Assembly (NCBI GenBank): GCA_020524245.1
Contig: JAIVLN010000001.1
Location: 1,240,001 to 1,304,000 of the forward strand
Length of the DNA: 64,000 nt
From: Rossellomorea aquimaris
GTDB taxonomy: Bacteria; Bacillota; Bacilli; Bacillales; Fictibacillaceae
Direction of reading: 5' to 3'
A program made the position numbers and the translations under genes. This document shows, piece by piece, positions 42,823 to 52,113 of this stretch. How positions within the stretch are numbered: position 1 is the first letter of the stretch; each line of letters opens with the position of its first letter. The notes beneath the pieces are model-generated. The model did no database searches and was not told the DNA's origin. It saw only the letters and a program-made list of their open reading frames with translations.

Positions 42823-43452
42823 TTATTTCGTACCGAACAAACGGTCTCCTGCATCACCTAAACCTGGTACGATATAACCCTTTTCATTCAGGTATTCATC
42901 AAGCGCTCCGAGATAGATATCGACATCTGGATGTGCCTCTTGGACCATTTTGACGCCTTCAGGAGCTGCGATCAGGCACATGAGCTTGATGTTCTGTGCT
43001 CCACGCTTTTTCAGGGACTCGATTGCTGCGACTGCAGAACCACCTGTTGCAAGCATCGGATCGATTACGATGAGTTCACGTTCTTCAACATCACTTGGAA
43101 GCTTCACATAATACTCGACCGGTTGGAGAGTTTCAGGGTCACGATATAATCCGACGTGCCCTACCTTTGCGGCTGGAATCAGTTTCAGGATTCCATCGAC
43201 CATTCCTAGTCCTGCACGAAGGATCGGTACTAATCCAAGCTTTTTACCCGCAATTGTATATGCTTTTGCTTCCGAAACCGGTGTTTGGACCGTTACTTCT
43301 TGGAGTGGTAATTCTCGGGTGATTTCGAATGCCATCAATGCTGCGACTTCATCGACAAGCTCACGGAATTCTTTCGTTCCTGTCGATACATCACGAATGT
43401 ATGTAATCTTGTGTTGGATCAGCGGGTGTTCCAGAACGTGTACTTTACTCAT
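42823..43452 (-). CDS. upp: Uracil phosphoribosyltransferase
   Basis: Upp salvages uracil by joining it to PRPP to make UMP. The 209-residue enzyme has the PRPP-binding loop [17 protein letters not shown] and the uracil-binding C-terminal [16 protein letters not shown]. It lies between glyA and the atp genes, its conserved place. No PyrR attenuator signature was seen. Confidence 0.96.
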   Translation of the reverse strand: MSKVHVLEHPLIQHKITYIRDVSTGTKEFRELVDEVAALMAFEITRELPLQEVTVQTPVSEAKAYTIAGKKLGLVPILRAGLGMVDGILKLIPAAKVGHVGLYRDPETLQPVEYYVKLPSDVEERELIVIDPMLATGGSAVAAIESLKKRGAQNIKLMCLIAAPEGVKMVQEAHPDVDIYLGALDEYLNEKGYIVPGLGDAGDRLFGTK

Positions 43453-43642
43453 TCATCATCTCTCCTTCAAAAAGTTTATGAGGTTTGCAACTTGTCTTAA
43501 AACCTGAAAGCATCCGAACTTAGCAGGTTTTTTGCCTCTCGAAAATTGTACAGAAAAAAGATGTGAAGTTCAACACGAATCAGCAGGAAATAACAGAAGA
43601 AGCCAAAAACAGTACCAAAGTGTCAACTACCGTACCACCCTC

Positions 43643-43752
43643 CGTACCAGGTACCATTTTGGAACCCTTGTGCCGCAAGGGTTTTAATTTGGTGCCTGGC
43701 ACCGATTAAGATCCCTTGTGCCCCAAGGGGTCTGAGTCGGTGCCAGGCACTG
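43643..43752. repeat. 48-bp-period palindromic element E7 (three palindromes)
   Basis: Palindromes start at 43643 (CGTACCAGGTACC), 43691 (GGTGCCTGGCACCG) and 43739 (GGTGCCAGGCACTG), exactly 48 bp apart. Each spacer also holds a second inverted repeat, CCTTGTGCCGCAAGG and CCTTGTGCCCCAAGG. It lies 19 bp beyond the glyA terminator. The gap 43453-43811 otherwise carries only a weak hairpin at 43500-43531. Confidence 0.9.
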
Positions 43753-43770
43753 CAGTAAAACAAATCAAAT

Positions 43771-43792
43771 AGGCGACCTTTGCAGGTCGCCT
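43771..43792 (-). terminator. glyA terminator
   Basis: AGGCGACCT at 43771-43779 pairs perfectly with AGGTCGCCT at 43784-43792. It lies about 20 bp after glyA; the minus-strand continuation is T-rich. Confidence 0.85.
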
Positions 43793-43811
43793 CTCCTATT
43801 TATAAAAGAGT

Positions 43812-45047
43812 CTATACGTATAGTTCGTATTTAGAGGATAATTTTTCCACTCGTTGCGCTGCTTCTTGTTGCTTGGCTTCATCTTCCGGGTTGCGGAGGA
43901 CGAGCGCGATGATGGAGGCAATTTCCTTCATATCTTCTTGCGTGAAACCTCGTGTCGTTACCGCTGCCGTTCCAAGTCGTAGTCCACTCGTTACGAACGG
44001 GCTTTCCGGGTCGAAAGGAATCGTGTTCTTGTTCGTCGTAATACCGACTTCATCCAGAAGGTGTTCTGCAACTTTACCTGTTACATTCATACCACGAACG
44101 TCCACGAGTAATAAATGGTTATCAGTTCCACCAGAAACAAGCGAAAGCCCTTCTTCTTTCAATGCTTCACCAAGTACGCGCGCGTTTTCAATGATGTTCT
44201 TGGAGTAGTCTTTGAAGTCCTCTTGCAGCGCTTCACCGAAAGCCACTGCTTTTGCTGCAATGACATGCATGAGCGGTCCACCTTGGATTCCAGGGAAAAT
44301 CGACTTATCGATTTTCTTCGCAAACTCTTCCTTACAAAGGATCAATCCGCCACGTGGTCCGCGCAACGTTTTATGAGTCGTAGAAGTAACGAAATCCGCA
44401 TACGGTACCGGACTTGGGTGAAGACCAGTTGCAACCAATCCGGCGATATGCGCCATATCGACCATCAAGTATGCGCCGACTTCATCTGCGATTTCGCGAA
44501 ACTTTTTAAAATCGATTTGTCTTGGGTATGCACTAGCTCCTGCTACAATCAGTTTCGGCTGGTGCTCTTGTGCCAACGCCAGTACATCATCGTATTGAAT
44601 CGTATGGTTTTCCTTGTCTACGCCATACTCGACAAAGTTATATAACTTACCGCTGAAGTTGACCGGACTTCCGTGTGTCAGGTGACCGCCATGTGACAGG
44701 TTCATTCCAAGCACAGTGTCTCCCGGTTCTAACACAGTAAAATAGACGCCCATGTTCGCTTGAGCCCCTGAGTGTGGCTGTACATTCGCATGCTCTGCTC
44801 CGAACAATTTCTTCGCACGATCTCTCGCCAGGTTCTCCACAACATCGACGTACTCACATCCGCCATAGTAACGGCGTCCTGGATAGCCTTCTGCATACTT
44901 GTTTGTAAGGACGGATCCTTGTGCTTCCATGACAGCCTGGCTGACAAAGTTTTCAGATGCAATCAACTCTATCTTGTTCCGTTGACGACCTAGTTCATCC
45001 TGTATCGAATTGAATAACTCTGCATCTTGCTTCTTAAGTTGTTCCAT
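43812..45047 (-). CDS. glyA: Serine hydroxymethyltransferase
   Basis: GlyA converts serine and tetrahydrofolate to glycine and methylene-THF with PLP. The 411-residue enzyme has the PLP lysine in [14 protein letters not shown] and the substrate region [18 protein letters not shown]. Length is normal. It lies between ywlG and upp, and GGAGTG precedes the ATG. Confidence 0.96.
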   Translation of the reverse strand: MEQLKKQDAELFNSIQDELGRQRNKIELIASENFVSQAVMEAQGSVLTNKYAEGYPGRRYYGGCEYVDVVENLARDRAKKLFGAEHANVQPHSGAQANMGVYFTVLEPGDTVLGMNLSHGGHLTHGSPVNFSGKLYNFVEYGVDKENHTIQYDDVLALAQEHQPKLIVAGASAYPRQIDFKKFREIADEVGAYLMVDMAHIAGLVATGLHPSPVPYADFVTSTTHKTLRGPRGGLILCKEEFAKKIDKSIFPGIQGGPLMHVIAAKAVAFGEALQEDFKDYSKNIIENARVLGEALKEEGLSLVSGGTDNHLLLVDVRGMNVTGKVAEHLLDEVGITTNKNTIPFDPESPFVTSGLRLGTAAVTTRGFTQEDMKEIASIIALVLRNPEDEAKQQEAAQRVEKLSSKYELYV

Positions 45048-45180
45048 GGTTTCACTCCTTTACTGACCTCAACTGCATTTTTTCGAAATTTCACAACAAA
45101 TCTATTTTATCATTATTACAATACTCCTGTAACAGTAAACTCGGATTTTAAAACAAAAGGTGGTGAAGTCATGGAAAAGA

Positions 45181-45380
45181 GGGCTAGAGGATAGCCCTCT
45201 TTCATTACCATCATTCCTGTTTTTCGCTCAGATAGGGATGAATAGCCCCTATTCGTTACCATCAATCCTGTTTTCCGCTCCGATAGGGATGAATAGCCTC
45301 TACTCATTACCATTAATCTGGCTCCCCAATCTAATAGTGATGAATGGCCTAACTTACACCTACCATCACTCTTCCTACCA
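45181..45380. repeat. 51-bp tandem repeat downstream of ywlG
   Basis: TTACCATCA-type blocks start at 45205, 45256, 45307 and, degenerate, near 45360; the first two intervals are exactly 51 bp. Each unit includes GATAGGGATGAATAGCC. The minus strand stays open across two units and would encode a 17-residue repeat, but there is no ribosome binding site or similarity. The rest of the gap 45048-45427 holds only the ywlG terminator. Confidence 0.8.
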
Positions 45381-45384
45381 ATAT

Positions 45385-45413
45385 AAAAAGCCGATCCAAC
45401 AGGCTGGATCGGC
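45385..45413 (-). terminator. ywlG terminator
   Basis: GCCGATCCA at 45390-45398 pairs with TGGATCGGC at 45405-45413, followed on the minus strand by TTTTTAT. Confidence 0.9.
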
Positions 45414-45427
45414 CTCCTTATTAAAAA

Positions 45428-46000
45428 TCAACAGGATGTGAGTTCTTCTTTCGATGGATAGACCGCTCTTTCACCACCGATTAGTTTCGGTCGTGTCCGT
45501 GCGAGCGTAACGTGTGCGTGCCCGATGGACTTCACTTTAGACCGGACCGGTACGGCAACATGCTTCAAGTGCATGCCAATGAATGTATCCCCGATATCGA
45601 TTCCAGCATCAGCGGAAATGTGCTCGACAACCACCGGGTCCTTCAAGTGATGATACGCATACGTGGAAAGTGCTCCTCCTGCAGACCTCACCGGAATGAC
45701 CGTGACGATCTCATATCCTCTTTGTTCCGCGGTTTCTCGCTCCATCACTAATGCGCGGTTTAAGTGTTCACAACATTGAAAGGCAATTTGGACATTCGTT
45801 TTATTACGGAATTGAGTGATGCCTTCAAACAGTTGAGAGGCGACATCCATCGTTCCGGACGTACCGATGTCTTCGCCTATGACCTCACTCGTACTTGCTC
45901 CGATAACCAACAGATGGTTCGATGACAACGGTGTTGCTTGCTCCAGATCCTCCAAGGCTTCCATGACTTGAGGTTGAATCTGATGCAGTGTTTCGTCCAT
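45428..46000 (-). CDS. ywlG: UPF0340 family protein YwlG
   Basis: This 190-residue cytosolic protein is of unknown function, in the TIGR01440 / UPF0340 family. [21 protein letters not shown] near residue 30 is the best-conserved stretch. It lies between rpiB and glyA as in B. subtilis. Confidence 0.9.
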   Translation of the reverse strand: MDETLHQIQPQVMEALEDLEQATPLSSNHLLVIGASTSEVIGEDIGTSGTMDVASQLFEGITQFRNKTNVQIAFQCCEHLNRALVMERETAEQRGYEIVTVIPVRSAGGALSTYAYHHLKDPVVVEHISADAGIDIGDTFIGMHLKHVAVPVRSKVKSIGHAHVTLARTRPKLIGGERAVYPSKEELTSC

Positions 46001-46048
46001 TCTACTCTTCCTTTCTCTATTCCCCTTAGTTTAAGGTAAAGCTGTGAA

Positions 46049-46498
46049 TCACTCAGCGCCCATCTTTTCAACGTCTTTAATCTTGTTTACGCGTCGCTCG
46101 TGGCGTCCGCCTTCAAATTCCGTCTGAAGCCATACTTTCGCAATTTCTTTTGCAATGCCAGGTCCGACAATCCGTTCACCCATCGCCAGGATGTTTGAAT
46201 CATTGTGAAGGCGGGTCACCTTCGCGCTGAAAAGATCATGGACCAATGCACAACGAACACCTTTTACCTTGTTCGCTGTAATCGACATGCCTATACCTGT
46301 CCCACAAATCAAGATACCACGATCCACTTCGCCTTTTGATACTTTTTCAGCGACTGGAAGGGCGTAGTCAGGATAATCTACGGAATCTTCACAATTGCAT
46401 CCGACGTCCTCGTACTCGACACCCAACTCATCCATTACTTCTTTTATATCTTCTTTAATTTTGTAACCTGCATGGTCACTACCGATTGCTACTTTCAT
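46049..46498 (-). CDS. rpiB: Ribose-5-phosphate isomerase B
   Basis: RpiB interconverts ribose 5-phosphate and ribulose 5-phosphate in the pentose phosphate pathway. The 149-residue protein starts MKVAIGSDHAGYKIKEDI and has the catalytic cysteine in GILICGTGIGMSITANK. C-terminal residues 135-149 extend slightly beyond the core fold. It lies downstream of ywlE. Confidence 0.94.
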   Translation of the reverse strand: MKVAIGSDHAGYKIKEDIKEVMDELGVEYEDVGCNCEDSVDYPDYALPVAEKVSKGEVDRGILICGTGIGMSITANKVKGVRCALVHDLFSAKVTRLHNDSNILAMGERIVGPGIAKEIAKVWLQTEFEGGRHERRVNKIKDVEKMGAE

Positions 46499-46609
46499 TG
46501 CATGAAGCCTCCAGTGATTTGATGTTTGTCTTCATTGTAAAGGGAACGCGAACAGACTTTCAACTGGTCTGATTCCCTATCCTTGTTATCGCAGTTTTCT
46601 ATGATTATT

Positions 46610-47203
46610 TCAACTATATTTTTCAGCCAACTTTTGTACCAGTTCGTCCAATTCCTCGTATGTTTGACAATATACGTCCTTCGAGCCACCGAAAGGATCA
46701 GAAACATCCATAGAAGGCATGGTACGTTCGATCTTCTTAGCTTCTTTCATCTTGGTTTCCATTTCCCTCATGAGGGCTTGACGCTTGTCTTCATCACTGT
46801 TTCCAAGGTCAAACAGCTCCATTCGGATTTGGCCGATTTTGTCATAAAGCTGCTCTAAATTGTCTAACGTTTCTTTCTCTGCTAAAACGTGCTCTTTTAA
46901 TGTAAAAATGTGTCCGATCTTAGATGGGAATTGAGAAAGGATCGCCTGCTTATGTTGGCCAGTCATCGTCAGCACCAGGTCTGCCCATTCAACGAGCTCT
47001 TCTGTAAGAGCCTGAGACTGGTGATTGATTTTAATTCCTTTATCTTGTAAAACTTCGACCGACTGACGGCTTGCAGGACTTCCGTTCGAGGCAAAAATGC
47101 CTGCCGACCGCACTTGGATGGAGTTGTCCGAGCGGTGTCGCAGGATCGCTTCCGCCATTGGGCTTCGGCATGTGTTTCCAGTGCATACGAATAAGATGTT
47201 CAT
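46610..47203 (-). CDS. ywlE: Protein-arginine phosphatase YwlE, with insertion
   Basis: The low-molecular-weight phosphatase loop is FVCTGNTCRSPMAE, with Cys7, Thr11 and Arg13; Thr11 is the residue known to favour phosphoarginine over phosphotyrosine. It should reverse McsB arginine phosphorylation. The 197-residue protein is about 45 residues longer than usual: between TLKEHV and the acid DPFGGSKDVY lies a charged helical stretch, about residues 108-167, with EDKRQALMREMETKMKEAKK. The frame is intact, so this is an insertion rather than an error. GGAGG precedes the ATG. Confidence 0.9.
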   Translation of the reverse strand: MNILFVCTGNTCRSPMAEAILRHRSDNSIQVRSAGIFASNGSPASRQSVEVLQDKGIKINHQSQALTEELVEWADLVLTMTGQHKQAILSQFPSKIGHIFTLKEHVLAEKETLDNLEQLYDKIGQIRMELFDLGNSDEDKRQALMREMETKMKEAKKIERTMPSMDVSDPFGGSKDVYCQTYEELDELVQKLAEKYS

Positions 47204-47322
47204 GTAAAGCCTCCTAGTGGTAGCTTGTGAGTTTTCTTCTATGTTTATTACTTTTTATTTTAATGGATGAGTGTTGGGTGGTTCAACTTTGAGAGCACTC
47301 ATGCCCTCCATACTTGGCCTCT

Positions 47323-47363
47323 AAAATAAGGAGCTCCAAGTCAACTTGGCTCCTTATTCTTTT
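47323..47363. terminator. mntP terminator
   Basis: AATAAGGAG pairs with CTCCTTATT and CCAAG with CTTGG in a stem at about 47325-47358, with T-runs on both strands. It follows mntP. Confidence 0.8.
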
Positions 47364-47476
47364 CACACAAGCTTATTTCCGCTCCGCGTCCATAACTTTT
47401 TTATGGAGGGCATTGATGCTTATTCATAGTAGGTCGGTTTCTGATTACGCTTTGATGATCTATGTAATGCTCCCTC

Positions 47477-48028
47477 TCACCACAGAAGCTTCAACCCGAA
47501 GGATAGGAGGATGCATCCGCCGAGGGCTTCTCCATAGGAACCGAACCATTTCTGAGTTTTCCGTCCGATCAATAATCCTATCCAGGTCAATCCCATACTA
47601 ATGACACCGAATAGGAAGATCGTCATGACTATTTTTGCACCAAAAATGCCAAGACTTAAGCCGACTGAAAAGCTGTCCAAACTGACACTTAGGGCAAACA
47701 GCCAGACGCCAAAGCCTCTAGGGGTGATGAATGGCTCATCGTTCGATCGTATAGAGGAAACAATCATTTGGATTCCGAGTATGATCAACAGGACCCCGCC
47801 GATTAACGTTGCGATGTTGCCGAAATGGACGGTCAGCTGCTTTCCTGCAGTCATTCCAAGTAAAGGCATTACCATATGGAAAACGCCGATCAGAAAACCG
47901 ATTTTCAAAATTTGTTTGAGTCTGAGGGGGATCATTCCCATTCCTAATCCCATCGAAAAAGCATCCATTCCTAGAGCAAGAGCCATGATTGTCAGTGTGA
48001 GCAATTCTCCAACTACCGGTATACCCAA
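47477..48028 (-). CDS. mntP: Manganese efflux pump MntP
   Basis: This 183-residue membrane protein has six helices in two repeats. The conserved acidic motifs [14 protein letters not shown] and [16 protein letters not shown] line the manganese path. The start is TTG at 48028 with GGGGGAGG six bases upstream. It is in the position of ywlD. No manganese riboswitch was recognised in the short upstream region. Confidence 0.92.
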   Translation of the reverse strand: MGIPVVGELLTLTIMALALGMDAFSMGLGMGMIPLRLKQILKIGFLIGVFHMVMPLLGMTAGKQLTVHFGNIATLIGGVLLIILGIQMIVSSIRSNDEPFITPRGFGVWLFALSVSLDSFSVGLSLGIFGAKIVMTIFLFGVISMGLTWIGLLIGRKTQKWFGSYGEALGGCILLSFGLKLLW

Positions 48029-48212
48029 GATTGTCCTCCCCCTTTATCCCTACTTCAACGTATGCATGTCTACTAGGGATTAGACATTTCTTCCAATTCA
48101 TAGGAAGAAATCTTTAGAAGGACGAAGGAAATAAGCTTAAAATCGGGAATGTATTACGGAGAGAATGAATTAATCAACTATTTAAATGAAATTAGCCAAG
48201 CGGAGGATCAGC

Positions 48213-50414
48213 ATGAATGAATTCAACGCAAACACCCATCATGTAAATAAACCAACACCATCACTCGTGTCAACAGAGGAACTTGGAGTGAAGAATCATG
48301 TACGGGACAGCTTAATGTTCATTGTTGAAAAACATGAAGATTCCTATCGCTTCATATCATGTGAGGGCAGACTGCTTCAGAAGTTCGATTTTAAATCAGA
48401 AGATTTTACAGGTAAGCGGTTGGAAGATTGCCTACCCAACGAAGTCGCGATCAGAAGAGTCATTTCGTACAATCGTGCTTGGGAAGGGCACGCTGTCACT
48501 TATGAAGACCAGATCAACGGGGTTTCTTATATGGGATCCGTCTCCCCCCTTTATGATGAGCATGGGAAGGTAAAATTGTTACAGGGATTCTGTGTGGATA
48601 TCAGCGAAAAGATAAAGGTAGAGAAAGAACTTGAACAGCGGGAAAATTTTTTCAGGACACTAGTGGAAAACCATCCGGACGGAATCTTTACTGTGAATAA
48701 AGAAGGTGAATTCTCATTCATCAACCCTGTCACGAGCAAGATAGGAGGTTATCATGAGGAAGAACTCAAGAAACATCCTTTCATGCCATTGATCGTTCCC
48801 GAGGAAAGGAAACGCGTAGTCGAATACTTCCAGCGTGCTCTAAACGGAGAAACGTTGGATTTCGAGACTTCCATCGTACATAAAGAAGGACATCGTATTT
48901 ATTTGCATGTCACAAACATCCCAATCATCGTAGATGAGGAAGTTCATAGCGTTTACGGGATTGTAAAGGATATAACGAAGCATAAGAAAAATGAGCGTGA
49001 AGTTCATTTCTTAAAAGATAAAATTTCTTCGATGATTGAACAGTCTGTTGATTCCATAGCCATATTCGATCGGAACAATCATCTGATTCGGGCGAACCCA
49101 GCTTTCGAACATTTTTTTGGCTGGAAAGAAGAAGAACTGATTGAGAAACCCATTCCATACGTACCTGAAGAGGAAAAAGAAGCCTACCTTCAAGCGATTA
49201 ATGGGGTGTTACAAGGAAAAAAATTCACAGGTATCGAGACGAGTCGAATTCGGAAAGACGGCAGACGATTTTATGTCAGCGTGTCACTTTCCCCTCTAGA
49301 AGACGAAAGCGGTAATATCATTGGATATTCTGCCATAACGAGAGACATTCACACCCAGCGGATTGCCCAGGATGAACTACGGAACAAAAATGAACATTAC
49401 AAAATTATCACAGAACATACGATGGACTTGATCAACGTGTTTGATGCAGATGGGAAAATCAAGTACTCTTCCCCCTCCCATCAAACCATCTTAGGCTATC
49501 AAAAAGGAGAGTTCACTCAAACTAAATGGACTCAGCTCGTTCACCCAGATGATTTGCCTGAACTGATAAAGGCTATTGAACAGTTAAGACGAACGAAGGA
49601 ATCCCTCAAGATGGAATTCCGGTTAAAAAATGCAAGCGGGGATTATATCATCCTAGAAAGCTACGGCACTGCGGTCGTCAATTGCCAAGGTGAACTGGAC
49701 TCTATCGTTACCATTTCACGAGACATTACAGAACGGAAGCAGACCGAAGAGTTTTTGCGAAAATCTGAAAAACTTGCTGTTCTTGGACAACTTGCTGCTG
49801 GAATTGCACATGAAATCCGAAATCCACTCACTTCTTTGAAAGGATTCACCCATCTTCTGAAAGTAAACGCTCGTAGTGAAGAAAGAGAATACTATCAGAT
49901 CATGCTTTCAGAGCTTGAAAGAATCAATACAATCGTCGGTGAATTCATGATGCTTGCGAAACCGCAGCCTAAAAACGTGAAAAAGAACGATGTAAGGCGC
50001 ATTCTCCAGGAAGCCGCAGCGCTCTTAGAAGCGCAGGCCAACTTGCACAACATCCAGTTCGTCCTTGATTTTGATTCAGATCTTATTCTGGATTGTGAAG
50101 CAGATCAGCTCAAGCAAGTGTTCATCAACCTGATGAAAAATGGTATGGAGGCAATGGAGGAGAAAGGCGGACTACTCTTCATCAAAGCGGAGCGGTTTGA
50201 GAACATCATGACAATTTCGTTCACCGATGAAGGATGTGGAATACCGCAAGATCAAATTCCAAACATCGGCGAACCTTTCTTCACGACAAAAGAACGAGGT
50301 ACGGGACTCGGCATGATGATCTGTAATAAAATTGTGGAAAATCATAACGGAACCCTTGAAATCGAGAGTGAAGTCGGGGAAGGAACAACAGTGAAATTGA
50401 CCTTTCCGACGTAG
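48213..50414 (+). CDS. Four-PAS sporulation-type sensor histidine kinase
   Basis: This 733-residue soluble kinase has four PAS domains (about residues 15-135, 145-265, 275-395 and 400-515), a HisKA domain with the phosphorylated His533 in LAAGIAHEIRNPLTSLKGF, and a HATPase domain with NLMKNGMEAME, DEGCGIP and GTGLGMMICNKI. The histidine box matches the KinA/KinE group that feeds the Spo0F-Spo0A phosphorelay. There is no transmembrane segment and no response regulator beside it, so it is an orphan kinase. The ATG at 48213 is chosen because GGAGG lies six bases upstream. The gene interrupts the mntP to ywlC order and is on the plus strand. Confidence 0.9.
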   Translation: MNEFNANTHHVNKPTPSLVSTEELGVKNHVRDSLMFIVEKHEDSYRFISCEGRLLQKFDFKSEDFTGKRLEDCLPNEVAIRRVISYNRAWEGHAVTYEDQINGVSYMGSVSPLYDEHGKVKLLQGFCVDISEKIKVEKELEQRENFFRTLVENHPDGIFTVNKEGEFSFINPVTSKIGGYHEEELKKHPFMPLIVPEERKRVVEYFQRALNGETLDFETSIVHKEGHRIYLHVTNIPIIVDEEVHSVYGIVKDITKHKKNEREVHFLKDKISSMIEQSVDSIAIFDRNNHLIRANPAFEHFFGWKEEELIEKPIPYVPEEEKEAYLQAINGVLQGKKFTGIETSRIRKDGRRFYVSVSLSPLEDESGNIIGYSAITRDIHTQRIAQDELRNKNEHYKIITEHTMDLINVFDADGKIKYSSPSHQTILGYQKGEFTQTKWTQLVHPDDLPELIKAIEQLRRTKESLKMEFRLKNASGDYIILESYGTAVVNCQGELDSIVTISRDITERKQTEEFLRKSEKLAVLGQLAAGIAHEIRNPLTSLKGFTHLLKVNARSEEREYYQIMLSELERINTIVGEFMMLAKPQPKNVKKNDVRRILQEAAALLEAQANLHNIQFVLDFDSDLILDCEADQLKQVFINLMKNGMEAMEEKGGLLFIKAERFENIMTISFTDEGCGIPQDQIPNIGEPFFTTKERGTGLGMMICNKIVENHNGTLEIESEVGEGTTVKLTFPT

Positions 50415-50417
50415 AAA

Positions 50418-50445
50418 AACGGGACTGACGTTTGTCAGTCCCGTT
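50418..50445. terminator. Bidirectional terminator, kinase / ywlC
   Basis: AACGGGACTGAC at 50418-50429 pairs perfectly with GTCAGTCCCGTT at 50434-50445. It lies between convergent genes and overlaps the last codons of ywlC. Confidence 0.88.
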
Positions 50446-51496
50446 CCTTATGTTCAGAGATTACTTGATTGCCCGCTGCCTTCAACAGTCGGTTCATGAG
50501 CGCCTCTCCTAGCCCGTCAATTGGATACATCTCTGCTAAAATGATATCCACTTCCGTCTCATCAAATGCTCTCAGCTGATCGTAAAGCCTTTGTGCTATG
50601 CCTTCAACTCGAGTCGATGTTCCCAATGTTTTCAACACATCTGTGGATAATTGCGAAGCAAGTTCGTCACTTACCAGAATGCCGACCCTCTTCCCTTCCT
50701 TTCTGAACCGGTCAATAACGGATTGGAAAAAGTCGTTAGATCCTTCAATTAAGAACAAAGGCGCATCCGGTGCGTAGTGAGTGTACTTCATTCCAGGAGA
50801 TTTCGGCACTTGTTCTTTTTCAAATAGCGCTTGATCATAAGAAACGTTTTCCACAACCGATTCAAGCTGAGCTTTCGTGATGCCACCTGGCCGGAGGATC
50901 GTTACTCGGTCCTCAGTCACTTCGACGACTGTGGACTCCAGTCCAACTCCAGTGGTCCCCGCATCAATGATCCCTCTAATTCGACCTTTCAAGTCCTTGT
51001 ACACGTGGTCACCCTTAGTCGGGCTCGGTTTTCCAGACCGGTTCGCACTTGGCGCAGCAATCGGCACTCCAACTGCTTCAATCAAAGCAAGTGCAACAGG
51101 ATGGTCGGGCATCCGCACCCCCACGCTATCCAGTCCAGCTGTCGTTCGTTCTGCGATGCTTTCGTTTTTCGGTAAAATGATCGTCAAAGGACCCGGCCAG
51201 AACGCATCCATCAGTCGTTCTGCTGTTTCCGACCAGGAAGAAGCCGCTTGCTTCAGCTGGTTTTGATTCGCAACATGGACAATCAGTGGATTATCGCTCG
51301 GACGTCCTTTCGCTTCGAAAATTTTTTCAATCGCTTCGTTGGAGCAGGCATTTGCTCCTAGTCCGTAAACCGTTTCAGTAGGGAACGCGATGACCTCGCC
51401 TTCCCTCATCCACATCGCAGCCTCCTGTATGGAAGGATGCTCTCGTAAGTTATCCACATTTTCCACATTCCATCTTGAGGTTATCAACTGTTCCAT
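50435..51496 (-). CDS. ywlC: Threonylcarbamoyl-AMP synthase (Sua5/YwlC)
   Basis: YwlC makes threonylcarbamoyl-AMP from threonine, bicarbonate and ATP for the t6A37 modification of tRNA. The 353-residue long form has the N-terminal YrdC domain, with EVIAFPTETVYGLGANACS, KGRPSDNPLIVHV and PSANRSGKPSPTKGDHV, and a C-terminal Sua5 domain from about residue 245. The ATG at 51496 gives the usual N-terminus; AAAGGAG is 11 bases upstream. The start codon overlaps a DnaA-box-like site. Confidence 0.92.
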   Translation of the reverse strand: MEQLITSRWNVENVDNLREHPSIQEAAMWMREGEVIAFPTETVYGLGANACSNEAIEKIFEAKGRPSDNPLIVHVANQNQLKQAASSWSETAERLMDAFWPGPLTIILPKNESIAERTTAGLDSVGVRMPDHPVALALIEAVGVPIAAPSANRSGKPSPTKGDHVYKDLKGRIRGIIDAGTTGVGLESTVVEVTEDRVTILRPGGITKAQLESVVENVSYDQALFEKEQVPKSPGMKYTHYAPDAPLFLIEGSNDFFQSVIDRFRKEGKRVGILVSDELASQLSTDVLKTLGTSTRVEGIAQRLYDQLRAFDETEVDIILAEMYPIDGLGEALMNRLLKAAGNQVISEHKERD

Positions 51497-51600
51497 GTGG
51501 GTAAGTACTCCTTTAAAGTCTATATTATTCAGGTATTTCCACATCTTACCCACAACTATTCCGGATTTGTGGATAGTACTGTGGATAACTATGTGGATGG
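51450..51600. promoter_or_regulatory. DnaA-box cluster at ywlC
   Basis: Six 9-mers of the DnaA-box type lie within 151 bp. Exact TTATCCACA is at 51450-51458 (plus) and 51580-51588 (minus). TTACCCACA is at 51496-51504 (minus) and 51546-51554 (plus). CTATCCACA is at 51568-51576 (minus) and CCATCCACA at 51592-51600 (minus). The cluster covers the ywlC start and the end of ywlB. From memory, B. subtilis also has a DnaA-bound cluster beside ywlC that influences replication initiation or gene expression. Confidence 0.8.
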
Positions 51601-52032
51601 TATCAATTGTCGCTTCATAATGGCTATTTGATCCCGGTCATATTGCTTCAAGTGTGGACTGTTTAACAAGTCATCCGGAACCTTATCATACGGAATTTCT
51701 GTGAATCCTAGCGCATAAAAAATGGAGGTGACTCTCGTCAATAAATACACCGTTTCAATGCCTTTGTGATCGGCAAGCCGAATGATGGCTTTCAATAATT
51801 GCAGTAATAATTCTTCTGAAGAATACTCTTTATCCAATACAAGTGATCGAATGAGTCCGTCGGTTCCGAATCGCTCCAGCCCTACCGTTCCAGCCATTTT
51901 CTTTTTGTCTGTTTCTAGGATGATGAATGTTTGTATACAATTTTCGATTCCTTCACTTGAAAGACCGGCCTGTGCTACAAATTGTTTAATAGATGGGGTA
52001 TCATTCGTTTCAGCAGGTCGAAACGATAACAT
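51589..52032 (-). CDS. ywlB: GNAT-family acetyltransferase YwlB
   Basis: The 147-residue N-acetyltransferase-fold protein shows the acetyl-CoA region in GLIRSLVLDKEYSSEELLLQ and the late VTSIFYALGFTEI segment typical of the GNAT fold. Substrate is unknown; relatives resemble the ArgA acetyltransferase domain. It lies upstream of ywlC as in B. subtilis. Confidence 0.85.
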   Translation of the reverse strand: MLSFRPAETNDTPSIKQFVAQAGLSSEGIENCIQTFIILETDKKKMAGTVGLERFGTDGLIRSLVLDKEYSSEELLLQLLKAIIRLADHKGIETVYLLTRVTSIFYALGFTEIPYDKVPDDLLNSPHLKQYDRDQIAIMKRQLIPST

Positions 52033-52113
52033 CTCACCCTCTCCCTTCTAGCAATTCTACTCTATTCTATGAACGGAAAGAAGAGATTATCCCATTTTAT
52101 TTTTACTAGAAGG

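Noticed and set aside
43500-43531. Attenuator or riboswitch upstream of upp
   Set aside because: AAACCTG/CAGGTTT gives only a 7-bp stem with a 17-base loop, and no PyrR or known riboswitch motif is visible.
45116-45313. Small minus-strand protein with 17-residue repeats
   Set aside because: The repeat is the 51-bp DNA array; no ribosome binding site, and part of the frame runs into unrelated sequence.
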